Position numbers and translations under genes: made by a program. Positions 33,732 to 42,583 of a DNA stretch of 64,000 nucleotides are shown here, in pieces. Under the pieces are notes generated by a model. The model did not search any database. It saw only the letters and a program-made list of their open reading frames with translations, and was not told the DNA's origin. The stretch lies in contig CACZIT010000010.1 in the NCBI GenBank assembly GCA_902781315.1, positions 1 through 64,000 on the forward strand. The letters are read 5' to 3'. This DNA comes from an uncultured Prevotellaceae bacterium (GTDB taxonomy: Bacteria > Bacteroidota > Bacteroidia > Bacteroidales > Bacteroidaceae). Numbering within the stretch: the stretch's first letter is position 1; each line of letters starts with the position of its first letter.

Positions 33732-33751
33732 CGGGTTGTCGGAATTGGGCG

Positions 33752-33810
33752 CAAAGGTACAAAAAAAATACGCGAAACGTGCGCTTTTTCCAATATTCTT
33801 TGTAAATTTG
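33752..33810. promoter_or_regulatory. Divergent promoters (M16 peptidase / conserved unknown)
   Basis: The complement of 33752-33759 is TACCTTTG, facing the M16 gene. TAAATTTG at 33803-33810 faces the plus-strand gene at 33842. Confidence 0.6.
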
Positions 33811-33841
33811 CAAAGTAAAACCGAACAAACCCCTTATTGGT

Positions 33842-34495
33842 ATGGCAAAACATCCGTTATGGTCAGACGAATACTGGCTGCTGCTCATGCAGCTGTACCT
33901 GCGCAAACCCGTTGGCGTGAAGGCTCTCTATTCGCGCCCGCTTGTAGGTCTTGCGCTCGAACTGCACATTCCGCCGCAGTACCTCTATGAGCAGATGTTC
34001 CGCTTGCGCACCATCGACACGCCGCGCATGCAGCGCCTCTGGGAGGTGTATGGCAACAACCCGCGCCGGCTGAGCCGCGGCGTGAAGCTGCTCAGGCAGA
34101 AGCTGGGCTACGCCGACCTGTTCTACGACGGTGTGGAGGTGAACGAGACGTGGGAGAAAGACTTCAAGGAGTTCCGCGTGGAGGGCATCGGCACGCCGCT
34201 GACGCCCGTCATGCTCATCCTCGTGCTCGACCTCTACTTCCGGCTGACGCCGCTGACGATGGTCGCCGAGACGCCCGAGATACAGGAACTGGCACGTCTG
34301 CTGAAGATGAAGCCCCAGGAGGTGGTTGATATTATGGAGGTCTATCAGTTTTGCGATCCCTACCTGAACCGCAACGACTTCCTCACGAGTCCGCTGCTCG
34401 TGCCCTGCCAGCAGCTCTGGCAGCGCTTCGGCAACGGCAGTCCTCAGAAGCTGGCTGCTCTGGCAGCGCAGTTGAAAGAGTACTTTGCAAAGTAA
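33842..34495 (+). CDS. Conserved protein of unknown function upstream of rpoN
   Basis: This 217-residue, mostly helical, soluble protein has no signal peptide or membrane segment. It is rich in Leu and Arg (SRPLVGLALELHIPPQYLYE; LGYADLFYDGVEVNETWEKD) and has the look of a conserved Bacteroidales protein, but I do not recognise a family. The middle stretch NPRRLSRGVKLLRQKLG could be part of a nucleic-acid-binding helix. Its stop codon lies within the first unit of an 8-nt tandem repeat, and rpoN begins 79 bp downstream on the same strand. Confidence 0.7.
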   Translation: MAKHPLWSDEYWLLLMQLYLRKPVGVKALYSRPLVGLALELHIPPQYLYEQMFRLRTIDTPRMQRLWEVYGNNPRRLSRGVKLLRQKLGYADLFYDGVEVNETWEKDFKEFRVEGIGTPLTPVMLILVLDLYFRLTPLTMVAETPEIQELARLLKMKPQEVVDIMEVYQFCDPYLNRNDFLTSPLLVPCQQLWQRFGNGSPQKLAALAAQLKEYFAK

Positions 34496-34571
34496 TAAGG
34501 TAACAAAGTAACAAGGTAACAAAGGACCACGGCGCGAAGCGACGCTTTCGTAGCAAAGTGGAGAAAGAACA
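34492..34571 (+). repeat. 8-nt tandem repeat plus dispersed 28-nt repeat before rpoN
   Basis: GTAAT or GTAAC starts at 34492, 34500, 34508 and 34516 (8-nt period). The following 34530-34569 is the complement, with about two mismatches over 28 nt, of 27079-27107. The gap has no gene. Confidence 0.65.
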
Positions 34572-34573
34572 AG

Positions 34574-36067
34574 GTGGCACAACGACTCATACAAACACAG
34601 ACGCAGGAGCAGAAACTTCAGCAGCGACTCTCACAGCAGCAGATGCTGCAGGTGAGACTCTTGGAGATGCCCCTTGCCGAACTGGAGGAGAATATCAATC
34701 TGGAACTGGACGACAACCCGGCCCTCGAGACCAGTACCGACCCGGCCGACTATGCCGACGGCGGCGAGACGGCTGCCGACACGCCGGAGAGTTTCGAGGA
34801 ACAGACCGAACGCGAAGAGCGGCAGGACGCCCTCGACTCGGCCCTGCAGGGCATCGGCCGCGACGACGAGATGCCCGTGGCCAGCGGATGGAGCGAAGGT
34901 GGCGGTGCCGACTACGAAGAGATGGTCTACGGCGACACGACCTCGTTCTACGACAAGCTGAACGAGCAGGTGGGTGAACTGGACCTGAACGACACTGAGC
35001 GCACCATCATGGAGTATCTCATCGGTTCGCTCGACAGCGACGGATTGCTGCGCAAGGACCTTGTGCAGATAGCCGACGAGCTGGCCATCTACCACAACCT
35101 CGACGTCACCGACGAGCAGGTGGCCCAGGTACTCGGCCAGTTGCAGACCTTCGACCCGCCGGGCATCGGTGCCCGCTCGTTGCAGGAATGCCTGCTGCTC
35201 CAGGTGAACCGCAAGCCCGCCGGATGGGTGCGTGCCCAACTGCGGCGCATCCTCACCCACCACTATGAGGCCTTCACCAAGAAGCACTGGAAGAAAATAA
35301 AGGACGCCCTCGACCTCAGCACCGACCAGGTGGAGGAACTGCAGGAAGAGATTCGCCGCCTGAACCCCAAGCCCGGTGCCGCGCTGGGCGAGACGATGGG
35401 GCGCAGCCTGCAGCAGATTACGCCCGACTTCATCATCGACACTGCCGACGACGGCACCGTGACCTTCGCCATCAGTCGCGGACGGGTGCCCGAACTGACC
35501 GTGTCGCCGTCGTTCACCGACATGGTGGACGCCTATCGCAGCAATCCCAAGGGCATGAGCCGGCAGGAGAAGGAAGCCCTGCTCTATGCCAAGGAGAAAA
35601 TAGATCGCGCGCAAAGCTACATCGACGCCGTGCGCCAGCGTCGCCACACGCTCTATGTCACGATGAAAGCCATCATCGACTGGCAGCGCCGCTTCTTCCA
35701 GGACGGCGACGAGGCCGACCTGCGGCCCATGATCCTGAAGGACATCGCCGACCGCACGGGACTCGACATCTCGACCGTGTCGCGCGTCTCTAATCAGAAA
35801 TACGCGCAGACGCGCTGGGGCACCTTCCCGCTGCGCTACTTCTTCAGCGACGGCATCACCACCGAAAACGGCCAGGAGATGTCGACGCGCAAGATCAAGG
35901 TGGCGCTGCGCGAAGCCATCGAGCAGGAAGACAAGTCGCGGCCGCTGAGCGACGAGGCCCTCACCGCCTTGCTCAAGAAGGACGGCTACCCCGTGGCGCG
36001 TCGCACCGTGGCAAAGTATCGTGAACAGTTGGGATTTCCCGTAGCAAGGCTCAGAAAACAGTCATGA
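34574..36067 (+). CDS. rpoN: RNA polymerase sigma-54 factor RpoN
   Basis: Sigma-54 directs polymerase to -24/-12 promoters and needs an AAA+ activator. The 497-residue protein starts at GTG with the Gln-rich activator-interaction region (LIQTQTQEQKLQQRLSQQQ), an acidic linker at about 45-120, the core-binding region, the HTH region and a C-terminal RpoN box ARRTVAKYRE near residue 476. Length is typical for Bacteroidota. No sigma-54 activator is in the window. Its stop overlaps the start of the next gene (ATGA). Confidence 0.95.
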   Translation: MAQRLIQTQTQEQKLQQRLSQQQMLQVRLLEMPLAELEENINLELDDNPALETSTDPADYADGGETAADTPESFEEQTEREERQDALDSALQGIGRDDEMPVASGWSEGGGADYEEMVYGDTTSFYDKLNEQVGELDLNDTERTIMEYLIGSLDSDGLLRKDLVQIADELAIYHNLDVTDEQVAQVLGQLQTFDPPGIGARSLQECLLLQVNRKPAGWVRAQLRRILTHHYEAFTKKHWKKIKDALDLSTDQVEELQEEIRRLNPKPGAALGETMGRSLQQITPDFIIDTADDGTVTFAISRGRVPELTVSPSFTDMVDAYRSNPKGMSRQEKEALLYAKEKIDRAQSYIDAVRQRRHTLYVTMKAIIDWQRRFFQDGDEADLRPMILKDIADRTGLDISTVSRVSNQKYAQTRWGTFPLRYFFSDGITTENGQEMSTRKIKVALREAIEQEDKSRPLSDEALTALLKKDGYPVARRTVAKYREQLGFPVARLRKQS

Positions 36068-36681
36068 AAGAGAAGCATATCATCCTCTCGGCCAGAATCA
36101 TCAGCCTGATCTTCACGCCGTTCTATCTGCCAATCGTCGGACTGGCAGTGCTTTTCATGTTCAGCTATCTGAGCATGCTCGAATGGGACTACAAGGCGCT
36201 CCTGCTGCTCATCGTCTATCTCTTCACGGTGCTCCTGCCCACGCTGCTCATCAGGCTCTATCGGCGTTTTCAGGGATGGAGCCCCATCGAGCTGGGCGTG
36301 CGCGAACGGCGCATGGTGCCCTATATTATCTCCATCGTCTGCTACTTCGCGTGCTACTACATCATGAGTGCCCAGCACGTGCCCTACATCATCGGCATCG
36401 TGCTGCTGGCCGCACTCAACATACAGATAGTCTGCGTCATCATCAATATCTGGTGGAAGATTTCCACCCACTCGGCTGCCATCGGCGGCATCGCAGGCGC
36501 ATTGGTGGCCTTCGCCTTCAAACTTTCGTTCAACCCCGTCTGGTGGCTGTGTCTCGTGCTCATCGTCGCCGGACTGGTGGGCACGGCGCGCATGATTCTG
36601 CGCCAGCACACGCTGGCTCAGGTGGTGGCAGGTTTCTTCGTAGGCCTCATCTGCGCCTTCACCCTCATCATGCAGTTCTAA
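36064..36681 (+). CDS. PAP2-like membrane phosphatase protein
   Basis: The 205-residue protein has five or six hydrophobic segments. Near the C terminus KISTHSAAIGG and ARMILRQHTLAQVVAGFFVG resemble the second and third PAP2 phosphatase motifs (SGH and RxxxxxHxxxD regions) in a relaxed form: the second has THS and the third HTLAQV. It may be a lipid-phosphate phosphatase or an inactive relative. It is translationally coupled to rpoN, with no functional link known. Confidence 0.65.
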   Translation: MKEKHIILSARIISLIFTPFYLPIVGLAVLFMFSYLSMLEWDYKALLLLIVYLFTVLLPTLLIRLYRRFQGWSPIELGVRERRMVPYIISIVCYFACYYIMSAQHVPYIIGIVLLAALNIQIVCVIINIWWKISTHSAAIGGIAGALVAFAFKLSFNPVWWLCLVLIVAGLVGTARMILRQHTLAQVVAGFFVGLICAFTLIMQF

Positions 36682-36709
36682 AGAAAAAATCGTAAATCAG
36701 TAAATCATA

Positions 36710-37219
36710 ATGACTCCAATCGTAAGTATTATCATGGGCAGCACCAGCGACCTGCCCGTCATGGAAAAAGCCTGTAAGTTTCTCGACGACATGCAGATAC
36801 CCTTCGAGGTGAATGCCTTGTCGGCCCACCGCACTCCCGACGCCGTGGAGCAGTTTGCCAAGAACGCCAAGGACCGTGGCATTCGCGTCATCATTGCCGG
36901 AGCCGGCATGGCCGCCGCGCTGCCGGGTGTCATCGCCGCCCAGACCACTCTGCCCGTCATCGGTGTGCCCATCAAGGGCTCGGTGCTCGACGGTGTCGAC
37001 GCGCTCTACAGCATCCTTCAGATGCCCCCGGGCATTCCCGTGGCAACCGTGGCCATCAACGGCGCCATGAACGCTGCTATTCTGGCCACCGAGATGCTCG
37101 CCCTCTGCGACGAAGCCGTGGCCAAACGTATGGCCGACTACAAGGCCACACTCGGTCAGAAAATCGAGAAGGCCAACCGCGATTTAGCTGAAGTGAAGTA
37201 TGACTACAAGACGAATTAG
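36710..37219 (+). CDS. purE: N5-carboxyaminoimidazole ribonucleotide mutase PurE
   Basis: PurE converts N5-CAIR to CAIR in purine synthesis. The 169-residue protein has the family signatures GSTSDLPVM (residues about 9-17), SAHRTPD (about 38-44) with the catalytic His, and AGAGMAAALPGVIA. It lies 28 bp after the PAP2-like gene and overlaps ispG by 20 bp in another frame. No purK is nearby. Confidence 0.95.
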   Translation: MTPIVSIIMGSTSDLPVMEKACKFLDDMQIPFEVNALSAHRTPDAVEQFAKNAKDRGIRVIIAGAGMAAALPGVIAAQTTLPVIGVPIKGSVLDGVDALYSILQMPPGIPVATVAINGAMNAAILATEMLALCDEAVAKRMADYKATLGQKIEKANRDLAEVKYDYKTN

Positions 37220-38600
37220 CAGCGTGGCCCACGTGGGGCCTATCGGCATCGGCGGCGACAACCCCATCCGCATACAGTCGATGACCACCACCAACACCAA
37301 CGACACCGCTGCCTGCGTGGCGCAGGCCAAACGCATCATCGAGGCTGGTGGCGAACTCGTCAGACTGACCACGCAGGGCACGCGCGAGGCTGAGAACATG
37401 CTCAACATCTCAGCCGCACTGAAGGCCGAGGGCATCATGACACCGCTCGTGGCCGACGTGCACTTCAACGCCCGCGTGGCCGACGTGGCTGCGCAGTATT
37501 GCGAGAAGGTGCGCATCAATCCGGGCAACTACGTCGACCCCGCCCGCACGTTCAAGCATTTGGAGTACACCGACGAGGAATACCGCGCCGAGTTGCAGAA
37601 GATTGACGACCGGCTGGTGCCGTTCATCCAGATTTGCAAAGAGCACCATACGGCGGTGCGCATCGGTGTGAATCACGGGTCGCTCTCCGACCGCATCATG
37701 TCGCGCTATGGCGACACGCCCGCCGGCATCGTGGAGAGCTGTATGGAGTTCCTGCGCATCTTCCGCCGCGAGCAATTCCAGGACGTCGTCATCAGCATCA
37801 AGGCTTCGAATACTGTTGTCATGGTGCAGTCGGTGCGCCTGCTCGTTGAGGCAATGGACAAGGAGGACATGCACTACCCGCTGCACCTCGGCGTGACCGA
37901 AGCCGGCGAGGGCGAGGACGGACGCATCAAGTCGGCCGTGGGCATCGGTGCCTTGCTCACTGAGGGCATCGGCGACACTATCCGCGTGTCGCTCTCCGAG
38001 GAACCTGAATGCGAGATTCCCGTGGCCCGCCGACTGGTTGAGCTCATCCCCGAGTGCACACGGCTGCGCGCTGAGGCTGAGGCCAGCATCCACGACGACA
38101 CCATCACGCTCAGCCTCGATGCCGACACGTGGGACGACCTGCAGCTGAAGGCTGCCATGGCCGTAGGCGCCCTGCTCATCGACCGCAAGGCCACCAAGCT
38201 TGTCCTCAAAGTCGCTAACGCCACTAAGGCCTTTAAAGAACCTGAAGACCTCACAGCCCTCGCCGACGCCATTCTCCAGGCCGCCCGCATCAAGTTCACC
38301 AAGACGGAGTACATCTCCTGTCCGGGCTGCGGCCGCACGCTCTACAACCTGCAGGACACCATCCGCCGCATCAAGGCTGCCACTGCTCATCTCGTAGGAC
38401 TGAAGATCGGCATCATGGGCTGCATCGTCAACGGACCGGGCGAGATGGCCGATGCCGACTACGGCTACGTGGGTGCCGGTCCTGGTCGCATCTCGCTCTA
38501 TCGGCAGAAAGAATGCGTCGAGAAGAACATTCCCGAAACTGAGGCTGTCGACCGCCTCCTGCAACTCATCGAAGAAGATAAAAACAACCAGAAAATCTAG
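37200..38600 (+). CDS. ispG: 4-hydroxy-3-methylbut-2-enyl diphosphate synthase IspG
   Basis: IspG is the iron-sulfur enzyme that forms HMBPP in the MEP isoprenoid pathway. The TIM-barrel half has QSMTTTNTNDT, RINPGNYVDP and GIGDTIRVSLS. The [4Fe-4S] half has CPGCGR (about 374) and GCIVNGPGE (about 407). Between the two is an insert of about 75-80 residues. Escherichia-type IspG lacks it, and the Bacteroides, Chlamydia and plant forms carry a much larger domain of about 250 residues, so this 466-residue version is intermediate. It overlaps purE by 20 bp. Confidence 0.94.
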   Translation: MTTRRISSVAHVGPIGIGGDNPIRIQSMTTTNTNDTAACVAQAKRIIEAGGELVRLTTQGTREAENMLNISAALKAEGIMTPLVADVHFNARVADVAAQYCEKVRINPGNYVDPARTFKHLEYTDEEYRAELQKIDDRLVPFIQICKEHHTAVRIGVNHGSLSDRIMSRYGDTPAGIVESCMEFLRIFRREQFQDVVISIKASNTVVMVQSVRLLVEAMDKEDMHYPLHLGVTEAGEGEDGRIKSAVGIGALLTEGIGDTIRVSLSEEPECEIPVARRLVELIPECTRLRAEAEASIHDDTITLSLDADTWDDLQLKAAMAVGALLIDRKATKLVLKVANATKAFKEPEDLTALADAILQAARIKFTKTEYISCPGCGRTLYNLQDTIRRIKAATAHLVGLKIGIMGCIVNGPGEMADADYGYVGAGPGRISLYRQKECVEKNIPETEAVDRLLQLIEEDKNNQKI

Positions 38601-38634
38601 AACGTCTAGAACATCTAGAAACTCTAGAAAAAAT
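38594..38634 (+). repeat. 9-nt short tandem repeat at the ispG 3' end
   Basis: ATCTAGAAC, GTCTAGAAC, ATCTAGAAA and CTCTAGAAA follow one another with a 9-nt period. The ispG stop codon TAG (38598-38600) lies in the first unit. A similar TCTAGAA array ends the FKBP gene at 46405. Confidence 0.75.
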
Positions 38635-38645
38635 CCAAAACAGCC

Positions 38646-39602
38646 ATGCTACCTCCCCCCTACACCCCCAACCCCACCCGCTACGACCTCAGCGACCAGA
38701 TTTATCGCCGTTGTGGCCGCTCGGGCGTGCTGCTGCCCAAGGTTTCGCTGGGCTTCTGGCATAACTTCGGAGCCGTCGACCCCTTCGAGCGCAGCCGTGC
38801 CATCACGCGCTACGCCTTCGACCACGGCGTGACCCACTTCGACCTTGCCAACAACTACGGACCTCCTTACGGCTCGGCAGAGGAAACCTTCGGACGCCTC
38901 ATGGCCGACGACTTCCGCCCCTTCCGCGACGAGATGTTCATCGCCTCGAAGGCGGGCTACGACATGTGGCCCGGCCCCTACGGCAACTGGGGTTCACGCA
39001 AGTACCTCATGGCATCGCTCGACCAGTCGCTGCGCCGCATGCACCTCGACTATGTCGACCTGTTCTACAGCCACCGCTACGACCCCGAGACACCACTCGA
39101 GGAAACCCTCCAGGCGCTGGTCGACATCGTCCGTGCCGGCAAGGCGCTCTACGTGGGCATCTCGCGCTGGCCGCTCGAGGCACTGAAGTTTGCCGACCAA
39201 TATCTGCGCGAGCGCGACGTGCCGCTGCTCATCTATCAGGGCCGACTAAACATGCTCGACCGCGAACCACAGGAGGAAGGCGTGCTCGACTACTGCGCCG
39301 ACCACGGCATCGGCTTCATCTCCTTCTCGCCACTGGCACAGGGACTGCTCACCGACCGCTACTTGAAAGGCACCGTGCCCGACGACTCGCGCATGGCGAA
39401 GGGCCGTTTCCTCAAGGCCGACATGCTCACGCCGGAACTCCTCGGCCAGCTGCGCCAGTGGAACGATGACGCACAGGCTCAGGGCCGTACGCTGGCCGAG
39501 CATGCCCTGCGTTGGATTCTGGACCAGCGCGGCGTCACGTCGGTTCTCGTTGGCGCCAGTAGTGTGGAGCAATTGGAGCGCAACTTGAAGGCAATGTATT
39601 AA
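38646..39602 (+). CDS. Aldo/keto reductase (YghZ/GAP-reductase type)
   Basis: This NADPH-dependent TIM-barrel oxidoreductase of 318 residues has the Asp-Tyr-Lys-His set in HFDLANNYGPPYGSAE, IASKAGYDMWPGPYG and LFYSHRYDPETPLEE. The long GYDMWPGPYGNWGSRKYL segment is typical of the YghZ (AKR14) subgroup, which reduces L-glyceraldehyde-3-phosphate and methylglyoxal. The substrate is inferred from the subgroup only. It is probably cotranscribed with the hydrolase that follows 17 bp downstream. Confidence 0.87.
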   Translation: MLPPPYTPNPTRYDLSDQIYRRCGRSGVLLPKVSLGFWHNFGAVDPFERSRAITRYAFDHGVTHFDLANNYGPPYGSAEETFGRLMADDFRPFRDEMFIASKAGYDMWPGPYGNWGSRKYLMASLDQSLRRMHLDYVDLFYSHRYDPETPLEETLQALVDIVRAGKALYVGISRWPLEALKFADQYLRERDVPLLIYQGRLNMLDREPQEEGVLDYCADHGIGFISFSPLAQGLLTDRYLKGTVPDDSRMAKGRFLKADMLTPELLGQLRQWNDDAQAQGRTLAEHALRWILDQRGVTSVLVGASSVEQLERNLKAMY

Positions 39603-39619
39603 GAAAAAAACGAGGCAGT

Positions 39620-40825
39620 ATGGCACGCAGGATCGTCTTCCTTCTGGCCTGCATGGTCAGTGCGCTGACATGGGCGCAGACGGCAAAACCGCTCGACGAC
39701 GCAAAACTCAAGCGACAGCAGTTTGAGTTTCAGAAGAACATGCCCGTCTATGCCGAGCAACTGGTGGCCGACCTGACGTTTCCGCTGGCGTGGGAGAACT
39801 GCCGTGCCGATAACTTCGACGACTGGAAACAGCGCGCTCGTCAGCAGGTGTTCGAGTGTATGCTCACACCCCCTGCGCCCCCTGCGCATTTTCAGGAGAA
39901 AGGCGGCCGCTACGAGAGTAGGGTAGTGGGCGAGGAGCAGCGCGACGGCTATCGGGCGCTGAAACTGGAAATCAGTCTCTCGCGCTATTACACGGTGCCA
40001 GCCCTGCTGCTTGTGCCCAACGGAAAAGGCCCCTTTCCTGCCGTCAACGTGTTGCACGACCACGGTGCTCACCTCTTCATCGGCAAGGAGAAGATGATCC
40101 GGCCGCTGGCCACGGAGGATTCGCAGGTGCGCAAGGATGCAGATGCTTGGGTGGCAAGCCTCTATGAAGGCCAGTACTTGGGCGACTTCCTGGCGCAGCA
40201 CGGCTACGTGGTGCTCTCCACCGATGCCCCGTTGTGGGGCGAGCGCGGGCGGCAGGAGGGAGTGGACCGCAAGGCTTACGACGTCATTGCTGGCAACATG
40301 ATGATGTATGGCGTAGACCTGTGTAGCTACATGCACTACGACGACATCCATACCACCGACTTCCTGGCCAGTCTGCCCGAGGTCGACAGTCTGCGCATAG
40401 GCTGTGCCGGCTGTTCGATGGGTGCCTACCGCGCGTGGATGCTCTCGGCGCTGACCGACCGCGTGCGCTGTGGTGCCGCCATTTGCTGGATGACCACTGC
40501 CGACCATCAGCTGACGCTGCGCCACGGACGCGGCGAGAACGGCGGCTTTGCCAATTGCTTGCCGGGTCTGCGCCGCTACATGGATTATCCCCACGTGGCT
40601 TCGCTGGCTTGTCCGAAGCCCATGCTTTTCGTCAATGGGCGGCAAGACAAATTGTTCGCCATTCCAGGTGTGGAAAAGGCATTTACCATTATGCACGACA
40701 CGTGGAAGAGTCAGCAGGCCGACGGACTGCTGGAAACCGAACTTTGGGATATGCCTCACAGTTGTCCGAAGGCTGCCCAGCAGCGCATTCTGGAGTTTCT
40801 GGATCGTGTGCTGAAGAAAAAATAA
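39620..40825 (+). CDS. Secreted alpha/beta hydrolase (dienelactone hydrolase/esterase-like)
   Basis: The 401-residue protein has a signal peptide (1-20, ending ALTWAQ), an oxyanion-side strand VLHDHGAHLF, the nucleophile elbow GCSMGAYR and a late PMLFVNGRQDKLF (acid region) and DMPHSCPKA (His). These resemble large Bacteroidota acetylxylan-esterase or dienelactone-hydrolase-like proteins. The substrate is not predictable. There is no lipobox, so it is periplasmic or secreted. Confidence 0.78.
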   Translation: MARRIVFLLACMVSALTWAQTAKPLDDAKLKRQQFEFQKNMPVYAEQLVADLTFPLAWENCRADNFDDWKQRARQQVFECMLTPPAPPAHFQEKGGRYESRVVGEEQRDGYRALKLEISLSRYYTVPALLLVPNGKGPFPAVNVLHDHGAHLFIGKEKMIRPLATEDSQVRKDADAWVASLYEGQYLGDFLAQHGYVVLSTDAPLWGERGRQEGVDRKAYDVIAGNMMMYGVDLCSYMHYDDIHTTDFLASLPEVDSLRIGCAGCSMGAYRAWMLSALTDRVRCGAAICWMTTADHQLTLRHGRGENGGFANCLPGLRRYMDYPHVASLACPKPMLFVNGRQDKLFAIPGVEKAFTIMHDTWKSQQADGLLETELWDMPHSCPKAAQQRILEFLDRVLKKK

Positions 40826-40837
40826 GGAGAACCCATC

Positions 40838-41473
40838 ATGAGAAGATTTAAAATAATCATCCTACTACTGTTCGCATTCTGTGCCGTAGCCTCGGCGCAG
40901 AAGCGGCGCGTGAACCCCGAGAACCGGCAGGTGGACATCGACTCGCCCACATATCAGCCGATGGTGCGGGTGGGCAAGGCGCTGGTCGATGGCGATAGCA
41001 TTCAGTACATGGAACTGAACAATATCTACGTCTATCCACCCACGACATTCACCAGCGAGAAACAGCGCCAGCAGTACAACCGCCTGGTCTACAACGTGAA
41101 GAAGGTACTGCCCATTGCCAAGGAGTGTCATGCCATTATCATCGAGACCTACGAATACCTGCAGACACTGCCCGACAAGAAGGCGCGCGACGAGCACTTG
41201 AAGTTGGTAGAGGAAGACATCAAGCGCACTTACACCCCGCGCATGAAGAAACTCACCTATTCGCAGGGAAAACTGCTCATCAAACTCGTGGACCGCGAGT
41301 GCAACAGCACTTCCTACGGACTCATTCAGGCTATCCTCGGTCCGGTGAAGGCAGGCTTCTACCAGGCATTTGCTTGGCTATACGGCGCCAGTCTGAAAAA
41401 AGAATACGACCCGAAGGGCAAGGATCGTCTTACCGAACGGGTCGTACGTATGGTGGAGAGCGGCCAATTGTAG
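40838..41473 (+). CDS. DUF4294 domain secreted protein
   Basis: The 211-residue protein has a signal peptide (1-21) and a DUF4294 domain: LNNIYVYPPTTFTSEKQRQQ, VKKVLPIAKECHAII, GKLLIKLVDRECNSTSYGLI. DUF4294 proteins are conserved across Bacteroidota without a known role. It lies 12 bp after the hydrolase gene. Its 3' end faces the M28 gene across about 30 bp without a clear terminator. Confidence 0.85.
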   Translation: MRRFKIIILLLFAFCAVASAQKRRVNPENRQVDIDSPTYQPMVRVGKALVDGDSIQYMELNNIYVYPPTTFTSEKQRQQYNRLVYNVKKVLPIAKECHAIIIETYEYLQTLPDKKARDEHLKLVEEDIKRTYTPRMKKLTYSQGKLLIKLVDRECNSTSYGLIQAILGPVKAGFYQAFAWLYGASLKKEYDPKGKDRLTERVVRMVESGQL

Positions 41474-41504
41474 GTGCCGCTCACCTCATTTCTGCTTTTT
41501 TTCT

Positions 41505-42539
41505 TTATTCCTCCGTCCACAGCACTTGAACAACAGTCTGTCCGACGGCTTTCAGCGTGTTGCGGTCGATGTGCTCCATGTTGTCGTTCAGCGTGTGCCA
41601 CGTCGGGCCAAACGAACTCTGTGCACAGTCGGGATAGTACGGGATGATGTCGATAGTCGGGATATGGGCATACTGGTTCAGGGGAATGTGGTCGTCGGTA
41701 ATCCTTCCTCCTTCTTTCTTGGGGAAGAAACTGCCGTAGCCAGCCTGGCGGGCTGCACGCCACACCTTCTTCACAATGGCCGGTGCGTACTGCAGCGACA
41801 TCAGTTCCTGATAGAACTGAGCACCCTGGCCGCCCACCATGTCGAGCAGAATGCCGTAGCGGGCCTCGTAGCCCTCAGGCAGGTTCTGCGCAAAGTAATT
41901 TGAGCCCAGCGCCCAGCTGTCGGCCGAATTGGTCTGGTCTTCCTCCCACTGGGGCGTGCCCCAGTCCTCGGCATCCAGGCACACGAAGTCCACGCCGATG
42001 TTGCTGGCAAGCGGATTGGCTTGCAGCAGGCGTGCCACCTCCATCATCACTGCTACGCCCGAAGCAGCGTCGTTGGCTGCCAGGATGGGCTTGTGCCAGT
42101 TGGCCTCGTCAGGGTCGTTGTCGGCCCAGGGACGGCTGTCCCAGTGGGCACAGAGCAGAATGCGCGTGGTCTGTTCGGGGCGGTACTGCGCCATGATGTT
42201 GGTTGACTTCAGCACCGTGCCGTCGTAGCCCGTCAGGTCGGCGTGCTGCTCGATGACGTGGCAGCCGTATTGCTTGAATTTCTCCACAATCCAGGCGCGA
42301 CAGTCGTCGTGTCCCTTCGTGTTCATGGCACGCGGGCCGAAGTCGCACTGCTGCTGGCAGAACGCGTAGGCCGAGTCGGCATCGAAGGCCGGACCCACAG
42401 GGTTGGTTTTCTCCAGTGCCTCCACGTCCTCCGTTTCTGGCGAGGGACTGGTGAGGGCTGCAATGGTGCTCCATCCGTAAGCGATGGCGGCAACGAGCAA
42501 CGCCGCAATGCCTGTGGTCATAATGATTTTCCTTTTCAC
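41505..42539 (-). CDS. M28-family glutaminyl cyclase-like enzyme
   Basis: The 344-residue protein has an N-terminal membrane or signal segment (about 5-25), then an M28-type zinc fold: CAHWDSRPWAD, ANDAASGVAVM (Asp), CLDAEDWGTPQ (Glu) and GPTWHTLNDN (His). The single-zinc set and the DSRPWAD strand agree with animal-type glutaminyl-peptide cyclotransferases known from Porphyromonas, Tannerella and Prevotella, which form N-terminal pyroglutamate on exported proteins. A plain aminopeptidase is the alternative. Confidence 0.82.
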   Translation of the reverse strand: MKRKIIMTTGIAALLVAAIAYGWSTIAALTSPSPETEDVEALEKTNPVGPAFDADSAYAFCQQQCDFGPRAMNTKGHDDCRAWIVEKFKQYGCHVIEQHADLTGYDGTVLKSTNIMAQYRPEQTTRILLCAHWDSRPWADNDPDEANWHKPILAANDAASGVAVMMEVARLLQANPLASNIGVDFVCLDAEDWGTPQWEEDQTNSADSWALGSNYFAQNLPEGYEARYGILLDMVGGQGAQFYQELMSLQYAPAIVKKVWRAARQAGYGSFFPKKEGGRITDDHIPLNQYAHIPTIDIIPYYPDCAQSSFGPTWHTLNDNMEHIDRNTLKAVGQTVVQVLWTEE

Positions 42540-42583
42540 TTTTTACTACTTTACTATTTTTATCATTTCCCCATTCACTTTCT

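Noticed and set aside
32419..33906. 495-codon open frame over the M16 gene
   Set aside because: It lies in another frame of the same strand, is rich in Arg, His and Pro as expected of a shifted GC-rich gene, and has no domain. The M16 frame carries HLCEH and is real.
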